DNA of 25,000 nt from Cryptomeria japonica (Eukaryota; Streptophyta; Pinopsida; Cupressales; Cupressaceae). The position numbers and the translations under genes were made by a program. Positions 1 to 9,822 of the stretch are shown in pieces (position 1 is the stretch's first letter; each line of letters opens with the position of its first letter). The notes beneath the pieces were generated by a model. It was given only the letters and a program-made list of their open reading frames with translations. It was not told the origin of the DNA and ran no database searches. Location: contig NW_026728910.1 of NCBI RefSeq assembly GCF_030272615.1, positions 272,501 to 297,500 of the forward strand, read 5' to 3'.

Positions 1-72
1 ATCCATTTCCCAGGCATATGCCCCCTACGCACTTTTGGTGGTGCACCCCGCACGAACAATCCCGCCTCGACC
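1..72 (+). repeat. Direct repeat, copy 1 (partner at 319-390)
   Basis: Positions 1-72 and 319-390 share about 72 bp in the same orientation, both beginning atccatttcccagg and running through ccccctacgcacttttggtgg, with a handful of substitutions. The offset is 318 bp. The repeat may extend left of the window, so this could be the edge of a 318-bp tandem series. Confidence 0.8.
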
Positions 73-318
73 AGCCTGAACAATTCCCCTCTCGAAGGAA
101 GGCCTCGGCCTTAATCGTCCACGACAAACAGCTCGACGAGGCATGAAGCACCCACGGGAGCCGGAGCATGACGATGCAGAGTCTCGGTTCACAGGAGCCT
201 GGGAAGAACATCCCGTACGGAACCCTTTACCCGAAAACATCCGAACCGCACATGCTCGCGACAGTCCTGCCGTTAGAGAATGCACCGTGCACGCGACCGA
301 GTAAGGCCACTCAGAGAC

Positions 319-390
319 ATCCATTTCCCAGGTATATGCCCCCTACGCACTTTTGGTGGCGCAACTCGCACGAACAGTCCCACCTCGACC
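319..390 (+). repeat. Direct repeat, copy 2 (partner at 1-72)
   Basis: Second copy of the 72-bp direct repeat. Sequence after about 390 diverges from the sequence following copy 1, so only this core is shared. Confidence 0.8.
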
Positions 391-1340
391 CCGTAAACAA
401 GCTTTTTTGCCTCGAAGAGTTCGTCGGAGACGAAGAAGCAACCTTCAGTGCAAACGTAGCACTCTTTTGTGCAACCGCCCAAACAACGCCCCCTCTACCC
501 TCTGTCGAAACACTCGGCATTGCTGCTCCCTAAGGTGAGCTTCTCCTCATAGGCAATTCCGCTCTTATCCGGTCACGTTTGTGTGCCCGAATTTCGCAAG
601 GCAACCTCCATGGGACATGGAAAAGACTCGAGAAGAGAGCTCGCTCACGGGAGAGAGAAGCCAAGGAGACCACGAGAGTGCTGAGAGTGGGACAGCGCTG
701 AATAGGCGGGAGAAGCCTGCGCGTATAAACGGAGATATATATCCAATTGCAACGAAGGAACGTGCCAAAGATCGAGAACAATGGCAGAAATGCTAGTAAC
801 GTGCACTTCGGGACCAACGCATCACCGGAAGACAACCGCCAAACATCGAAAGAGTCGCGATGCTCCGCAACCTACGTGCAAAGCGGTCGCACACCGGGTA
901 AGGGAGTGAGAGCCCCAAACATAGCTGGGCGAGGCGCTCACTCCGCTCTTTAATATCTCGTTAATACCGCCAAGGAAATGGCACAAGCACACACACACAA
1001 GCATCCTCGGAAGAGGACAGTTCGAGTGACAGGTCAAATCCAAGAGTTCCGAAGACTACCTCCAGGAACAATCGGGAACAAGACCGATTACAAGTCGTCG
1101 AGTCTGTTACTGGGCGAACACGAGATGCGCACAGGAAATCGATCAGCCCTCACAATGGCCCAAGGCCAGAGATCGGACTGCTACGATTTACCCCAACAAT
1201 CATCGTGCCACTCTTCGCAGAGAGGTGATAGACGCCAACGAGCCCGCGCATAGCAATCGAGGTGTAAAAAGGGCGTTGAAGGCAGGAAGCCTGGACGAAA
1301 GAGGCTACGAGGTCACCTCGAAGCGGTCTAAGAATCGGGC

Positions 1341-1740
1341 GCACTTGGGGCGACTACCAGTGCCAACCCCTTATCCCGCGGTGCGTCCGACACACAGAAA
1401 TTTCCAAGGCGGCCAAGGAGCCTCCCCGCATAGCAATCGGGGTGTGAGGTTACGGATGCAGCATTGATAGCAATCGAGGTGTGAGGCGAAGGATGCAGAA
1501 GTGAGAGCCGAGGGATGTAGCAGAGATAGCAATCGGGGTGTGTGATGCAGAAGAGATAGCAATCGAGGTGTGCGGTGGGAAGGGCCCAGCAGCCAGAATG
1601 CATGAAGCGACGGATGAAGCAGTGATGACAACCGGGCTGTGAGGAGAGGAGGGATGCAGCCAAGAAAGCAATCAGGGCTCGAGGCAAGGGATGCATCAAG
1701 GATAGCAATCATGTTGTGAGGCGAGATTCCAAAGGCTAAA
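1341..1740. repeat. Degenerate short repeats related to the 188-bp array
   Basis: A partial 188-type unit occurs at about 1341-1440 (gcgactaccagtgccaacc and cgcatagcaatcggggtg are recognisable). It is followed by irregular reiterations of a phrase like gatagcaatcgaggtgtgagg at about 1430, 1468, 1545, 1556 and 1702. Spacings are uneven and the copies are diverged. This looks like the decaying outer edge of the array to the right. Confidence 0.65.
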
Positions 1741-1741
1741 C

Positions 1742-1823
1742 GTGAGAGGCTGCAGGGTCGACTCAGAGAGGTCTATGCATGTGAGAGGCTGAAAGCAAGG
1801 TCGACTCGGAGCGGTCTATGCAT
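1742..1823 (+). repeat. Local tandem duplication of about 40 bp
   Basis: 1742-1780 and 1781-1823 both begin gtgagaggctg and end ggtctatgcat, with a tcgact core and small indels. It immediately precedes the first recognisable in-line unit of the 188-bp array. Confidence 0.8.
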
Positions 1824-4800
1824 CGGGCGCGCTTGGGGCGACTACCAGTGCCAACCCCTTATCCCGCGACGCGTCCGACAAAGAGAACGTTCCAAGGCGG
1901 CAGAGGAGGTTACCAGCCGAAGGATGCAGTAGCAATAACAGGTATAGTTCCGCGGCGGCCGAGAAGACTCACCGCATAGGAATCGGGATGCGAGGCGAGG
2001 GATGCGGCGGGAAGGCCCCGACGGCTAAACGGAAGAGGCTGCAGGGCCGCCTCGGAATGGTCCAAGCATCGGATGCGATTGGGACGACTACCAGTGCCAA
2101 CCCCTTATCCCGCGATGCGTCCGATACACAGATAGTTCCAAGGCGGCCGAGGAGCCTCACCGCATATCAATCGGGGTGCGAGGCGAGGGATGGGGCGGGA
2201 AGGCCCCAACGGCTAGACGGAAGAGGCTTCAGGGCCACCTCGGAATGGTCCAAGCATCGGACGCGCTTGGGGCGACTGCCAGTGCCAACCCCTTATCCCG
2301 CGATGCGTCCGATACACAGATGGTTCCAAGGCGGCCGAGGAGCCTCACCGCATAGCAATCGGGGGTGCGAGGCGAGGGATGGGGCGGGAAGGCCCCAACG
2401 GCTAGACGGAAGAGGCTTCAGGGCCGCCTAGGAATGGTCCAAGCATCGGACACGCTTGGGGCGACTACCAGTGACAGCCCCCTATCCCGCGATGCGTCCG
2501 ATACGAAGATGGTTCCAAGGCGGCCGAGGAGCCTCACCGCATAGCAATCGGGGTGCGAGGTGGGGGATGCGGCGAGATGGCCCCAACGGCTAGACGGAAG
2601 AGGCCACAGGGCCGCGTCGGAATAGTCCAAGCATCGGACGCGCTTGGGGCGACTACCAGTGACAACCCCTTATCCCGCGATGCGTCCGATACGAAGATAG
2701 TTCCAAGGCGGCCGAGGAGCCTCACCGCATAGCAATCGGGGTGCGAGGTGGGGGATGCGGCGAGATGGCCCCAACGGCTAGACGGAAGAGGCTGCAGGGC
2801 CGCCTCGGAATAGTCCAAGCATCGGACGCGCTTGGGGCCACTACCAGTGACAACCCCTTATCCCGCGATGCGTCCGATACGAAGATAGTTCCAAGGCGGC
2901 CGAAGAGCCTCACCGCATAGCAATCGGGGTGCGAGGTGGGGGATGCGGCGAGATGGCCCCAACGGCTAGACGGAAGAGGCCACAGGGCCGCCTCGGAATA
3001 GTCCAAGCATCGGACGCGCTTGGGGCGACTACCAGTGACAACCCCTTATCCCGCGATGCGTCCGATACGAAGATAGTTCCCAGGCGGCCGAGGAGCCTCA
3101 CCGCATAGCAATCGGGGTGCGAGGCGAGGGATGCGGCGAGATGGCCCCAAAGGCTAGACGGAAGAGGCTGCAGGGCTGCCTCGGAATAGTCCAAGCATCG
3201 GACGCCCTTGGGGCGACTACCACTGCCAACCCCTTATCCCGCGATGCGTCCGATACACAGATAGTTCCGAGGCGGCCGAGGAGGTGGGGGATGCAGCGAG
3301 ATGGCCCCAACGGCTAGACGGAAGAGGCTGCAGGGCCGCCTCGGAATAGTCCAAGCATCGGACGCGCTTGGGGCGACTACCAGTGACAACCCCTTATCCC
3401 GCGATGCGTCCGATACACAGATAGTTCCGAGGCGGCCAAGGAGCCTCACCGCATAGCAATCGTGGTGCGAGGTGGGGGATGCGGCGAGATGGCCCCAACG
3501 GCTAGACGGAAGAGGCTGCAGGGCCGCCTCGGAATGGTCCAAGCATCGGATGCGCTTGGGGCGACTACCACTGCCAACCCCTTATCCCGCGATGCGTCCG
3601 ATACACAGATAGTTCCAAGGCGGCCGAGGAGCCTCACAGCATAGCAATCAGGGTGCGAGGCGAGGGATGCGGCGAGAAAGCCCCAACGGCTAGAGGGAAG
3701 AGGCTTCAGGTCCGCCTCGGAATGGTCCAAGCATCGGACGCGCTTGGGGCGACTACCAGTGACAACCCCTTATCCCGCGACGCGTCCGATACACAGATAG
3801 TTCCAAGGCGGCCGAGGAGCCTCACCGCATAGCAATCGGGGTGCGAGGCGAGGGATGCGGCGAGAAGGACCCAACGGCTACACGGAAGAGGCTTCGGGGC
3901 CGCCTCGGAATGGTCCAAGCATCGGACGCGCTTGGGGCGACTACCAGTGACAACCCCTTATCCCACGACGCGTCCGATACACAGATAGTTCCAAGGCGGC
4001 CGAGGAGCCTCACCGCATAGCAATCGGGGTGCGAGGCGAGGGATGCGGCGAGAACGACCCAACGGCTACACGGAAGAGGCTTCGGGGCCGCCTCGGAATG
4101 GTCCAAGCATCGGACGCGCTTGGGGCGACTACCAGTGACAACCCCTTATCCCGCGACGCGTCCGATACACAGATAGTTCCAAGGCGGCCGAGGAGCCTCA
4201 CCGCATAGCAATCGGGGTGCGAGGCGAGGGATGCGGCGAGAAGGACCCAACGGCTAGACGGAAGAGGCTTCGGGTCCGCCTCGGAATGGTCCAAGCATCG
4301 GACGCGCTTGGGGCGACTACCAGTGACAACCCCTTATCCCGCGACGCGTCCGATACACAGATAGTTCCAAGGCGGCCGAGGAGCCTCACCGCATAGCAAT
4401 CGGGGTGCGAGGCGAGGGATGCGGCGAGAAGGACCCAACGGCTAGACGGAAGAGGCTTCGGGTCCGCCTCGGAATGGTCCAAGCATCGGACGCGCTTGGG
4501 GCGACTACCAGTGACAACCCCTTATCCCGCGACGCGTCCGATACACAGATAGTTCCAAGGCGGCCGAGGAGCCTCACCGCATAGCAATCGGGGTGCGAGG
4601 CGAGGGATGCGGCGAGAAGGACCCAACGGCTAGACGGAAGAGGCTTCGGGTCCGCCTCGGAATGGTCCAAGCATCGGACGCGCTTGGGGCGACTACCAGT
4701 GACAACCCCTTATCCCGCGACGCGTCCGATACACAGATAGTTCCGAGGCGGCCGAGGAGCCTCACCGCATAGCAATCGGGGTGCGAGGCGAAGGATGCGG

Positions 4801-5918
4801 CGAGAAGGACCCAACGGCTAGACGGAAGAGGCTTCGGGTCCGCCTCGGAATGGTCCAAGCATCGGACGCGCTTGGGGCGACTACCAGTGACAACCCCTTA
4901 TCCCGCGACGCGTCCGATACACAGATAGTTCCAAGGCGGCCGAGGAGCCTCACCGCATAGCAATCGGGGTGCGAGGCGAGGGATGCGGCGAGAAGGACCC
5001 AACGGCTAGACGGAAGAGGCTTCAGGGCCGCCTCGGAATGGTCCAAGCATCGAACGCGCTTGGGGCGACTACCAGTGACAACCCCTTATCCCGCGACGCG
5101 TCCGATACACAGATAGTTCCGAGGCGGCCGAGGAGCCTCACCGCATAGCAATCGGGGTGCGAGGCGAGGGATGCGGCGAGAAGGACCCAACGGCTAGACG
5201 GAAGAGGCTTCAGGGCCGCCTCGGAATGGTCCAAGCATCGGACGCGCTTGGGGCGACTACCAGTGACAACCCCTTATCCCGCGACGCGTCCGATACACAG
5301 ATAGTTCCGAGGCGGCCGAGGAGCCTCACCGCATAGCAATCGGGGTGCGAGGCGAGGGATGCGGCGAGAAGGACCCAACGGCTAGACGGAAGAGGCTTCA
5401 GGGCCGCCTCGGAATGGTCCAAGCATCGGACGCGCTTGGGGCGACTACCAATGACAACCCCTTATCCCGCGACGCGTCCGATACACAGATAGTTCCGAGG
5501 CGGCCGAGGAGCCTCACCGCATAGCAATCGGGGTGCGAGGCGAGGGATGCGGCGAGAAGGACCCAACGGCTAGACGGAAGAGGCTTCAGGGCCGCCTCGG
5601 AATGGTCCAAGCATCGGACGCGCTTGGGGCGACTACCAGTGACAACCCCTTATCCCGCGACGCGTCCGATACACAGATAGTTCCGAGGCGGCCGAGGAGC
5701 CTCACCGCATAGCAATCGGGGTGCGAGGCGAGGGATGCGGCGAGAAGGACCCAACGGCTAGACGGAAGAGGCTTCAGGGCCGCCTCGGAATGGTCCAAGC
5801 ATCGGACGCGCTTGGGGCGACTACCGTTGCCAACCCCTTATCCCGCGATGCGTCTGATACACAGATAGTTCCGAGGCGGCCGAGGAGCCTCACCGCATAG
5901 CAATCGGGTTGCGAGGCA
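1815..5918. repeat. 188-bp tandem repeat array (rDNA spacer / presumed ETS subrepeats)
   Basis: A unit containing ggcgactaccagtgacaacc, cgcatagcaatcggggtgcg and cggctagacggaagaggc recurs with a 188-bp period. The gacta anchor falls at 2086, 2274, 2463, 2651, 2839, 3027, 3215, 3375, 3563 and then every 188 bp to 5819, which is 21 in-phase copies. A further diverged copy lies at 1840. One unit is 160 bp long (anchors 3215 to 3375) because of a 28-bp deletion. Two subfamilies are visible: copies at about 2560-3500 carry a gagatggcccc stretch, while copies from about 3840 to 5800 carry gagaaggaccc and are almost identical to each other. Because 188 is not a multiple of 3, the 70-94-codon open frames in every unit shift frame and cannot be one protein. 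Tandem subrepeats of this size are typical of plant rDNA spacers and ETS; placing them in the ETS is inference. Confidence 0.95.
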
Positions 5919-6155
5919 GATTATTGGGAAGGGAACCCCCTGGGATGCGGCTCAAGCAGTGCCCAAAGGGACTGGAATGCGGAATCACATCGAGAGACCC
6001 AAATGCTATACGAGGGCTCAAATCGAATTATCGATTTGGCCACGACATGGACGCATCGGAACGACTACCTTTGCCGAACCACTCGCAATTGCATCCATAC
6101 CGAAACCAATAGACATTTCCGTTAGAGCCCTCGCATAGCATTCGGGAATCTCGCA

Positions 6156-6245
6156 TGCCCCTCTAAATCGACCAATGCTGGCGCTCAATGAAAATCCGAG
6201 CGCTACCACCGTTCGAGCGCCAGCATTGGTCGAGTTAGAGGGGCA
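6156..6245 (-). other. Long inverted repeat just downstream of the leftmost Pol I-type start
   Basis: Arms 6156-6186 and 6215-6245 are complementary over 31 positions with one mismatch, around a 28-nt loop. The core arm is accaatgctggcgctc against gagcgccagcattggt. Relative to the predicted start at 6277 on the - strand, it would fold at about +32 to +121 of a 35S-sense transcript. Related but weaker inverted repeats sit at the same place after the next two promoters. It could be an RNA hairpin (processing or pausing) or simply a DNA palindrome. Confidence 0.8.
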
Positions 6246-6269
6246 CGGGGGAGAATGCTCCAGTCAACA

Positions 6270-6282
6270 CCTCCCCTATATA
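6270..6282 (-). promoter_or_regulatory. RNA polymerase I promoter-like element 1 (class A, leftmost; candidate gene promoter)
   Basis: The - strand reads TATATAGGGGAGG, matching the plant Pol I initiator consensus TATATA(R)GGGG, with the expected first base A at 6277. The upstream side in - sense is the conserved gaatcggacaaataact. It is the leftmost of 13 such elements, so it is the best candidate for the 35S gene promoter if 18S lies to the left. It is flanked downstream by the strongest inverted repeat (6156-6245). An alternative reading is a Pol II TATA box (CTATATAAG) on the + strand, but no gene follows it. Confidence 0.65.
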
Positions 6283-6652
6283 AGTTATTTGTCCGATTCT
6301 CGCACAACCGTAGTCTGCCTCGTCGAATCAAACAACGGTCCCAGATTCCGACTTCCGTTCCGTAGAGACCCAAAAGCTAGATGGAGGCTCGCAAGAAAGA
6401 GAGTCGGCGCATAGCAATCGGGTTTCTCGAACGTTTAGGGACCGAGCTCACTTGCGGATAGGGCAAAATCCGCCAAGCAACCCAAAAGCTAGACGGGGGC
6501 TCGAATCGAATCGCCTAGGCGGCCACAACAACGACGTGTTGGATCGACTACCAGTGCCAAACCATTCAGCAAGACTAGTCTGTGTCGAGGCCGGATAGAG
6601 ATTCTCAGAGAGCGCCCGCATAGCATTTAGGAGACCTGCCGCGTCCCTCACA

Positions 6653-6723
6653 CTCGACAAATGGTGGTGCACGTTTATAAATCCGAGCGATCCCAACCCT
6701 TTCAAGCACCAACATCGGTCGAG
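6653..6723 (-). other. Inverted repeat downstream of promoter-like element 2
   Basis: Arms 6653-6670 and 6706-6723 pair at about 15 of 18 positions around a 35-nt loop. The apical stem is tggtgc/gcacca. It is positionally equivalent to the hairpin at 6156-6245. Confidence 0.6.
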
Positions 6724-6759
6724 ATAGAGGGGCACGGAGGGGGCTGCGTGAGACAACAC

Positions 6760-6772
6760 AGTCCCCTATATA
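6760..6772 (-). promoter_or_regulatory. RNA polymerase I promoter-like element 2 (class A)
   Basis: The - strand reads TATATAGGGGAC, with the predicted start A at 6767. It shares the aacttatatagggg context of element 1 but has AC in place of AGG after the G run. It is 490 bp from element 1. Confidence 0.6.
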
Positions 6773-7093
6773 AGTTATTTGTCCGATTCTCACACATCCG
6801 AAGAATGGTCATCAAATCGGACAACAGCCCAAACTTCCGACTTCCGTCCCAGAAAGCCCAAGAGCTATCTAAAACGTTCATGGCCGGAACTCGATCGCGG
6901 CTATACCAGTCCGCCAAGCAACCCAAAAGCTAGACTGGAGCTCTAGTCGAATCACCTCTGTGGCCATTGCAAGGACGTGTTGGAGCGACTACCATTGCCG
7001 AACCATTCCGCAGGTCGAGTCCATACCAAGGCCGCATAGAGATTCACGATGAGCTCCTGCATAGCAATCAGGAGACTTGCCGTGTCCATCACA

Positions 7094-7163
7094 ATCGATA
7101 AATCCTGGTGCAAGATTTTTGCATCCGAGCGCTCCAACCAGTCGAGCACCAGCATCAATCGAC
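7094..7163 (-). other. Inverted repeat downstream of promoter-like element 3
   Basis: Arms 7094-7111 and 7146-7163 pair at about 14 of 18 positions, with a perfect apical ctggtgc/gcaccag... stem. It is the third hairpin at the same position relative to a class A promoter element. Confidence 0.6.
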
Positions 7164-7200
7164 ATAAACGGGCACGGGGGGAGGATGCTCGAGAACACTA

Positions 7201-7213
7201 CCTCCCCTATATA
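7201..7213 (-). promoter_or_regulatory. RNA polymerase I promoter-like element 3 (class A)
   Basis: The - strand reads TATATAGGGGAGG, with the predicted start A at 7208. The upstream context is the same gaatcggacaaataact. It lies 441 bp from element 2. Confidence 0.6.
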
Positions 7214-7350
7214 AGTTATTTGTCCGATTCTCAAGCAGCCGAAGTCTGGTCATCGAATCGGGTCAAAGACCACAACTTCCGACTTTACCCACAATGCAAG
7301 TCATCGAATCGAACATCGGCCCCCGAGTCGGACTCCATGCGTATGTCAGG

Positions 7351-7650
7351 TCATCGGACCCAAATTCCGCCTTCCTGCGCATGGCGGGCCATCAATATCA
7401 ACTCGGTCATCGGACCCAAACTCCGCCTTTTTGCGTATGGCACGCCTTCAAATCGGTCATCGGACCCAAATTCCGCCTTCCTGTGCATGGCGGGCCATCA
7501 ACATCAACTCGGTCATCGGACCCAAATTCCGCCTTTCTGCGCATGGCACGCCATCAACTCGGTCATCGGACCCAAATTCCGCCTTCCTGCGCATGGCAGG
7601 TCATCGGACACAAATTCAGACCTCGCCAATATGCCTACGTATCGAATCGG
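7351..7650 (+). repeat. Alternating 50/56-bp tandem repeats
   Basis: The phrase tcatcggacccaaattccgcc recurs at 7351, 7407, 7457, 7513, 7563, 7601 and 7651. The spacings are 56, 50, 56, 50, 38 and 50, so the first four form two 106-bp higher-order units. The same phrase is part of the 311-bp repeats to the right, so this is a local amplification of one segment of that repeat. Confidence 0.9.
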
Positions 7651-7745
7651 TCATCGGACCCAACTTCCGACTTCATCCATACTGTAGGGTCTTTGAGGTT
7701 GGCGCGGTGCGCTCAACCCAGGGAGTCGACCCATCGAAGCATACA

Positions 7746-7758
7746 CCTCCCCTATATA
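7746..7758 (-). promoter_or_regulatory. RNA polymerase I promoter-like element 4 (class B, spacer promoter)
   Basis: The - strand reads TATATAGGGGAGG in the agcttatatagggg context. The predicted start A is at 7753. First promoter of the 311-bp repeats. Class B elements are followed, in - sense, by a gggtcgactcccc-type motif instead of the class A inverted repeat. Confidence 0.6.
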
Positions 7759-8056
7759 AGCTATTTGTCCGATTCCCACACCTGTGTAGTTTGCACCTCT
7801 GACCAGGACATCGACCCCAACTTCCGAACTCGACTGCAACGACGGCACCAGCGCCTTGGTGCGCACCTTGCGACGCACAGTCCCAACATTCGCCTTCCTG
7901 CACATGGCAGGTCATCGGACCCAAATTCCGACCTCGCGAGTATGCCTACATATCGAATCGGTCATCGGACCCAACTTCCGACTTCATCCATACCGTAGGG
8001 TCTTTGAGGTTGGCGCGGTGCGCTCAACCCGGGGAGTCGACCCAACGAAGCATACA

Positions 8057-8069
8057 CCTCCCCTATATA
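8057..8069 (-). promoter_or_regulatory. RNA polymerase I promoter-like element 5 (class B)
   Basis: Same motif and context as element 4, exactly 311 bp away. The predicted start A is at 8064. Confidence 0.6.
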
Positions 8070-8367
8070 AGCTATTTGTCCGATTCCCACACCTGTGTAG
8101 TTTGCACCTCCGATCAAGACATCGACCCCAACTTCCGAACTCGCCTCCAACGACCGAACCAGCGCCTTGGTGCGCACCTTGCAACGCACAGTGCCAACAT
8201 TCGCCTTCCTGCACGTGGCAGGTCATCGGACCCAAATTCCGACCTCGCGAGTATGCCTACATATCGAATCGGTCATCGGACCCAACTTCCGACTTCATCC
8301 ATACCGTAGGGTCTTTGAGGTTGGCGCGGTGCGCTCAACCCGGGGAGTCGACCCAACGAAGCATACA

Positions 8368-8380
8368 CCTCCCCTATATA
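8368..8380 (-). promoter_or_regulatory. RNA polymerase I promoter-like element 6 (class B)
   Basis: Same motif and context, 311 bp from element 5. The predicted start A is at 8375. Confidence 0.6.
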
Positions 8381-8678
8381 AGCTATTTGTCCGATTCCCA
8401 CACCTGTGTAGCTTGCACCTCCGATCAGGACATCGACCCCAACTTCCGAACTCGACTAAAAAGACCGCACCAGCGCCTTGGTGTGCACCTTGCAACGCAC
8501 AGTGTCAACATTCGCCTTCCTGCACATGGCAGGTCATCGGACCCAAATTCCGACCTCATGAGCATACCTACTAATCGAATCGGTCATCGGACCCAACTTC
8601 CGACTTCATCCATACCGTAGGGTCTTTGAGGTTGGCGCGGTGCGCTCAACCTGGGGAGTCGACCCATCGAAGCATACA

Positions 8679-8691
8679 CCTCCCCTATATA
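8679..8691 (-). promoter_or_regulatory. RNA polymerase I promoter-like element 7 (class B)
   Basis: Same motif and context, 311 bp from element 6. The predicted start A is at 8686. The minisatellite at 8798-9540 separates this element from element 8 by 987 bp. Confidence 0.6.
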
Positions 8692-8797
8692 AGCTATTTG
8701 TCCGATTCCGACACCTGTGTAGTTTGCACCTCCGCTCAGGACATCGACCCCAACTTCCGAACTCGCCTGCAACGACCGAACCAGCGCCTTGGTGCGC

Positions 8798-9540
8798 ACC
8801 AAAAGTGCGCACTTTTGGAGGGCACTTTTGTGCGCTCCAAAGGTGCGCACTTTTGGAGGGCACTTTTCTGCGCTCCAAAGGTGCGCACTTTTGGAGGGCA
8901 CTTTTTGGAGGGCACTTTTCTGCGCTCCAAAGGTGCGCACTTTTGGAGGGCACTTTTTGGAGGGCACTTTTCTGCGCTCCAAAGGTGCGCACTTTTGGAG
9001 GGCACTTTTTGGAGGGCACTTTTCTGCGCTCCAAAGGTGCGCACTTTTGGAGGGCACTTTTTGGAGGGCACTTTTCTGCGCTCCAAAGGTGCGCACTTTT
9101 GGAGGGCACTTTTTGGAGGGCACTTTTCTGCGCTCCAAAGGTGCGCACTTTTGGAGGGCACTTTTTGGAGGGCACTTTTCTGCGCTCCAAAGGTGCGCAC
9201 TTTTGGAGGGCACTTTTTGGAGGGCACTTTTCTGCGCTCCAAAGGTGCGCACTTTTGGAGGGCACTTTTTGGAGGGCACTTTTCTGCGCTCCAAAGGTGC
9301 GCACTTTTGGAGGGCACTTTTTGGAGGGCACTTTTCTGCGCTCCAAAGGTGCGCACTTTTGGAGGGCACTTTTTGGAGGGCACTTTTCTGCGCTCCAAAG
9401 GTGCGCACTTTTGGAGGGCACTTTTTGGAGGGCACTTTTCTGCGCTCCAAAGGTGCGCACTTTTGGAGGGCACTTTTGTGCACTCCAAAGGTGCGCACTT
9501 TTGGAGGGCACTTTTCCTGTGCTCCAAAGGTGCACACCTA
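8798..9540 (+). repeat. 52-bp GTGCGCAC minisatellite
   Basis: The unit begins tgcgctccaaaggtgcgcac and then carries ttttggagggcac twice. Twelve unit starts run at exact 52-bp spacing from 8869 to 9441 (the unit starting at 9441 is itself short). Shorter 38-39-bp units, with the ttttggagggcac phrase only once, flank both ends (8831, 9441, 9479). Internal copies are essentially identical, implying recent expansion. Each unit contains the 8-bp palindrome GTGCGCAC. The array sits inside a promoter repeat: the left flank is accagcgccttggtgcgcacc of the fourth 311-bp unit, and the right flank resumes at gacttcatccgcaatgcagg. Several frames are open on both strands (up to 366 codons) because the repeat lacks stops. 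That is a composition artefact. Confidence 0.95.
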
Positions 9541-9665
9541 GGTGAGCACCTTCGACCACACCTTGTAGCACACCAAACTCTGACTTTCGACTTCATCCGC
9601 AATGCAGGGTCTTTGAGGTTGGCGCAATGCGCACAACCAGGGGAGTCGACCCATCAAACCCAACA

Positions 9666-9678
9666 CCTCCCCTATATA
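9666..9678 (-). promoter_or_regulatory. RNA polymerase I promoter-like element 8 (class B)
   Basis: The - strand reads TATATAGGGGAGG, with the predicted start A at 9673. First promoter of the 157-bp series. Confidence 0.6.
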
Positions 9679-9822
9679 AGCTATTTGTCTGATTCTCATA
9701 CATGCGTAGCCTGCAGGAGCAATTAGGACATCGACCCCAACTTTCGGCTTCTAAACGAAAACAAGGTCTTTGAGGTTGGTGTAATGCGAACAACTAGGGG
9801 AGTCAACCCATCAAACCCAACA

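Larger units (their letters stand above)
1..1340. other. Left-end spacer, mostly unique sequence; presumed external transcribed spacer or IGS
   Basis: This stretch shows no gene I can recognise and no tandem array apart from one direct repeat (1-72 and 319-390). Open frames here are short (at most 121 codons), occur on both strands and have no recognisable domain. On the inferred right-to-left 35S direction it lies downstream of all the Pol I-type start motifs, so it would be transcribed as external transcribed spacer if the motif at 6270 is the gene promoter. The start of 18S rRNA is not present, so the spacer continues past the left edge. The assignment rests on context, not on any motif in the stretch itself. 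Confidence 0.4.
5919..7340 (-). repeat. Long promoter-bearing repeat units (about 441-490 bp)
   Basis: Three diverged units each contain, in + order, a gctaga-type motif, a cgactacc...tgcc motif (6062, 6545, 6986; spacings 483 and 441), a gcatagca motif, an inverted repeat and then a Pol I-type start motif (6270, 6760, 7201; spacings 490 and 441). Several phrases are shared with the 188-bp array on the left, so the two repeat families are related. There is no coding potential. The unit is best read as duplicated promoter plus the start of the transcribed spacer, in the - orientation. Confidence 0.75.
7649..8797 (-). repeat. 311-bp tandem repeats, each with a Pol I promoter-like element
   Basis: Units start at 7649, 7960, 8271 and 8582 with an exact 311-bp period; the fourth is interrupted at about 8797 by the 52-bp minisatellite. 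In + order each unit holds ggtcatcggacccaacttcc, gggtctttgaggttggcgcg, ggggagtcgaccc, the promoter-like element, an acacctgtgt palindrome, accagcgccttggtgcgcacc, and another tcatcggacccaaattcc phrase. This resembles the duplicated spacer promoters known from some plant rDNA. Open frames of 75-254 codons cross several units but shift frame between them and are not genes. Confidence 0.93.

Noticed and set aside
903-944. Inverted repeat ggagtgag (903-910) with ctcactcc (937-944) as a terminator or structured RNA
   Set aside because: An 8-bp stem with a 26-nt loop is not unusual in a window of this size, and nothing around it supports a function.
2534-5798. A series of 70-94-codon open frames on the - strand every 188 bp, starting MDHSEA or MDYSEA
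   Set aside because: They are the same piece of the 188-bp repeat read in shifting frames. The frame does not continue from unit to unit, and the array is rDNA spacer.
8584-9726. Open frames of 250-366 codons on both strands across the 52-bp array
   Set aside because: 52 is not a multiple of 3, so the peptide repeats every 52 residues while cycling through all three frames. Several frames are open at once, which is a composition effect.
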